From: Mantis religiosa
Taxonomy: Eukaryota > Arthropoda > Insecta > Mantodea > Mantidae
Direction: 5' to 3'
Assembly (NCBI GenBank): GCA_030765055.1
Contig: CM060952.1
Coordinates: 81,286,664 to 81,350,663, forward strand
Length of the DNA stretch: 64,000 bases
In this document: piece after piece, positions 61,367 to 64,000 of the stretch
How positions within the stretch are numbered: position 1 is the first letter of the stretch
Layout: every line of letters starts with the position of its first letter
Position numbers and translations under genes: made by a program
Notes under the pieces: generated by a model
Seen by the model: only the letters and a program-made list of their open reading frames with translations
Told to the model about the DNA's origin: nothing
Database searches by the model: none

Positions 61367-61367
61367 A
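61173..61367 (+). pseudogene. DUF4817 helix-turn-helix protein, N-terminal fragment
   Basis: 64 residues start MFTNAELANAHLMYGLAWGN and continue RGAVRLYRDRFPERRCPDRK and TFEAIDRRLREHGTF. This is the DUF4817 helix-turn-helix domain found in many insect proteins linked to DNA transposons. It probably binds the element's termini. The domain is nearly complete and undamaged, but the frame ends with QPMTVVYN and a stop where full-length proteins continue into a catalytic part. The break coincides with the change to the repeat-rich sequence beyond 61,370. Confidence 0.85.
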
Positions 61368-62220
<853 letters not shown>

Positions 62221-62560
62221 ATGAAGTATAAGAATGGAAATGTAGATCTATGTGAGAGGGTCGCATGACAAAGAAATGTCCCCTCTAAGCATGATAAAAG
62301 TGGTACATAGCAAGTGTATATAAAATAAAAGCACTACCCATCTCTTTAAGAATGATAAAAAAAAAATTGAGAGAAAAGTATAAGAATGCAAATGCAAATC
62401 TGTTTGAAAGGGTTTTCATGATAAAGGAACGTTCCCTCTAAGCACGATAACCTAAAAAGAATATTCCCTCTAAGCATGATAAAAGTGGAACATAACATCG
62501 AAAATAAAATAAAAGCACTTACCATCTATTTAAAAATGATTAAGATAACGAGAGAAAAGT
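62221..62560 (+). repeat. Imperfect tandem duplication, ~160-180 bp unit
   Basis: AAGTATAAGAATGSAAATG, CCCTCTAAGCATGATAAAAG, TAAAATAAAAGCACT and GAGAGAAAAGTAT occur in the same order twice, at about 62,225-62,380 and 62,380-62,555. The second unit carries an extra CCCTCTAAGCACGATAA. Confidence 0.75.
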
Positions 62561-63270
62561 ATCTCATCTTCAAGTAGATATGAGTAATACAAAACTGATC
62601 AATCAATACGATAATATATATACGCAAGTAGGGGTCTATAGTGTAGATATCCTAACTATTCATGGCAAGGTATCACCCTCCATATAAAAAATTGTCTAGA
62701 AAATCTCCCCTCAGTATTACGAATACTCCACTGAACCACATCCCCCTTGGTATGTAGGTCAGAGAAAAAAAAAAAGAGTTAATCTCTCCAGACTGGTGAC
62801 AGGGGTGATCAAAACATTCTTATTGCTGTAGCGAAGTCTAATTTTGTCAAATAACGTTAGGAAAAAATAATATATTTTAAAATTAAACGAATGAATCTAT
62901 ATATTTGTATGAATGATGAAACAATACTATGAATGTGTTAGTATACCAAATGTAAAAAAAAAAAATCAAATGTTCAGAAAAATATATTTTGTGCAAGTAT
63001 GTATGTGTGTAAAGAAATGTGTAACTATATCACCCTCCCCTCCAAGATGTAGGGAACGAATCACAGTTAGTGTGCGCACGCAACATGGTGTTTGGGAAGG
63101 AGAGATACGGTTGGAGGGGGTGTAAAAAATGATGGACATATATAAAGTTTAAACTATGATAATAAAGTTACTAGTAATACCTTCCAACTTATAACGTAGT
63201 CACAACTACTTTAAACATATAGCGTAATATGTAGACAGTAACACCTCTCCCGGACGGAGGGGGGGGGGAG
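62561..63270. other. Non-coding sequence upstream of the small gene
   Basis: AT-rich with short poly-A runs. A G-rich stretch (GGAGGGGGGGGGAGCGGAGC) lies just upstream of the promoter at 63,256-63,276. Confidence 0.35.
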
Positions 63271-63281
63271 CGGAGCATCTG

Positions 63282-63292
63282 TTAATAAATAC
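63282..63292 (+). promoter_or_regulatory. TATA-like box of the small spliced gene
   Basis: TTAATAAATAC lies about 35 bp upstream of a CAGTC initiator-like motif at 63,316 and 53 bp upstream of the ATG at 63,335. A G-rich block precedes it. Spacing fits a pol II core promoter with a very short leader, but this is inference. Confidence 0.45.
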
Positions 63293-63334
63293 CGCAGTAC
63301 GGATGTGTGAGGAGGCAGTCGATTCTCTGGAAAT

Positions 63335-63758
63335 ATGGATCCTACAGGTAAGATAGAAAAGTTGTATACTGTAATTCATTTTTTATCTCTGTTTACGAAG
63401 AATGTTGAAGTAATACTGATTCGTGTGTGCTTATATGTATGTTTCAGATCATGAGATGCTACAGCTAAATCAACTAGCTGAAGGTGGAACACATCTTCCC
63501 ACAAAGAAACTACGTGAATTAGATCAGTCCGTTCAACACATCATTCGATCCGTCAAAACCGTGAAGACCAGATATGGTGAACGGGTCGTCGTCGAAACAT
63601 CAGATTTCCAAGTCTTCCTCCCGGAGAGATTCAAACACATGACCGCAGCGCAGAAAGATCTACTAAATCGTGGTGACTGCATACTCCAATACCATGGCGA
63701 GGAAACACTAGAAAGTGGTTTCAAACGACATAAATTGTCTTTTTTAAGCAGCCCGTAA
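63335..63758 (+). CDS. Small two-exon gene, unknown function (possible OB-fold-like protein)
   Basis: Exon 1 is 63,335-63,347 (ATGGATCCTACAG), followed by a 100-nt intron with donor GTAAGA and acceptor TTTCAG. Exon 2 is 63,448-63,758. The join is in frame and gives about 107 residues. The protein has a helical start (HEMLQLNQLAEGG), then VKTVKTRYGERVVVETSD and FQVFLPERFKHMTAAQKDLL, then ILQYHGEET. The alternating K-TRYG--VVVE---F-VFLP-R pattern resembles small beta-barrel proteins common in arthropod mobile or virus-like elements, possibly nucleic-acid binding; that is from memory of the pattern and is not certain. The stop overlaps a second ATG (TAATG), see next entry. Surrounding tandem repeats suggest a mobile element and not a host gene. 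Confidence 0.65.
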
Positions 63759-63770
63759 TGTCGTCAAAAG
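63758..63770 (+). CDS. Putative first exon of a second, TAATG-coupled gene
   Basis: The ATG at 63,758 shares its A with the stop of the preceding gene. Four codons plus one base follow (ATGTCGTCAAAAG), then a strong donor GTGAGT at 63,771. This copies the design of the preceding gene exactly: 13 coding nt, then a phase-1 intron. The acceptor and remaining exon lie outside the window, so the call is tentative. It could instead be a 3'-UTR intron of the first gene. Confidence 0.4.
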
Positions 63771-63813
63771 GTGAGTATAATTATTGAACAAAATTTCATA
63801 AAAAAAGTGATAA

Positions 63814-63998
63814 TGTAGTTACTTGCATGTAAATGTGAAATCGTACATGTTGTATTAGAACTTAAAGTGTTAATTATCGCACGTCATGTAGTATTAGTAA
63901 TTGAATGTAGTTACTTGCATGTAAATGTGAAATCGTACATGTTGTATTAGAACTTAAAGTGTTAATTATCGCACGTCATGTAGTATTAGTAATTGAGA
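63814..63998 (+). repeat. Direct duplication of a 92-bp unit
   Basis: TGTAGTTACTTGCATGTAAA through CGCACGTCATGTAGTATTAG is repeated with no visible change, starting at 63,814 and 63,906. It lies in the putative intron after the second start and may be the beginning of a longer array. Confidence 0.93.
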
Positions 63999-64000
63999 GT

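Overview
The window looks like a piece of a large, repeat-choked insect nuclear genome. The evidence is the AT-rich background, very long simple-sequence tracts, many tRNA-derived SINEs, Tc1/mariner and hAT DNA transposons, a jockey-type LINE, a DUF4817-type transposon fragment, and one arthropod/metazoan peroxidasin exon. A cockroach- or termite-like (polyneopteran) host would fit, but that is inference. There is no sign of bacterial gene organisation.

Host coding content is very small. The one confident host exon is the minus-strand first coding exon of peroxidasin (about 14,889-15,052: signal peptide plus the cysteine-rich N-terminal LRR cap, ending in a GTAAGT donor). Everything to its left (1-14,888) would lie in its first intron or beyond, and no further LRR exon was recognised. 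At the right edge (63,335-63,758) is a small two-exon gene of unknown function. It is followed directly by a TAATG-coupled second start whose first exon is also exactly 13 nt long, so this is a compact, unusual gene arrangement.

Layout. 1-15 kb: presumed intron with a GT microsatellite, a 13-copy 93-99 bp tandem array (3.9-5.1 kb), nested SINEs (6.8-7.2 kb) and a tRNA-bearing fold-back element (8.3-9.2 kb). 16-20.6 kb: decayed minus-strand jockey-like LINE, split by a second fold-back element. 20.6-30.8 kb: dispersed AT-rich repeats, a degenerate minisatellite, and two mariners (25,869-27,162 and 28,406-29,665). 31-33 kb: hAT element with perfect 8-bp target duplication, inserted in an LTR-like repeat. 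33.8-41 kb: SINEs, RTE-like LINE fragments, and two giant AAT-type microsatellites. 41-51 kb: fold-back elements 3 and 4, two more LTR-like copies in inverted orientation, and a 132-bp tandem array split by a 619-bp SINE. 53.1-54.1 kb: internally deleted mariner. 54.6-60.4 kb: microsatellites, dispersed repeats and SINEs. 60.8-61.4 kb: truncated DUF4817 transposon. 61.4-64 kb: repeat-rich unidentified element with the spliced small gene.

The most interesting items are: (1) a family of fold-back elements, seen at four loci, whose arms each carry a tRNA-like sequence in head-to-head divergent orientation on a ~310 bp monomer; (2) the compact spliced, TAATG-coupled gene pair at the right edge; (3) an LTR-like family with a conserved TGACGTCA site and TATA box; (4) a high-copy ~1 kb AT-rich dispersed repeat that acts as landing ground for other elements. 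All coordinates for decayed repeats are approximate unless target-site duplications are stated.
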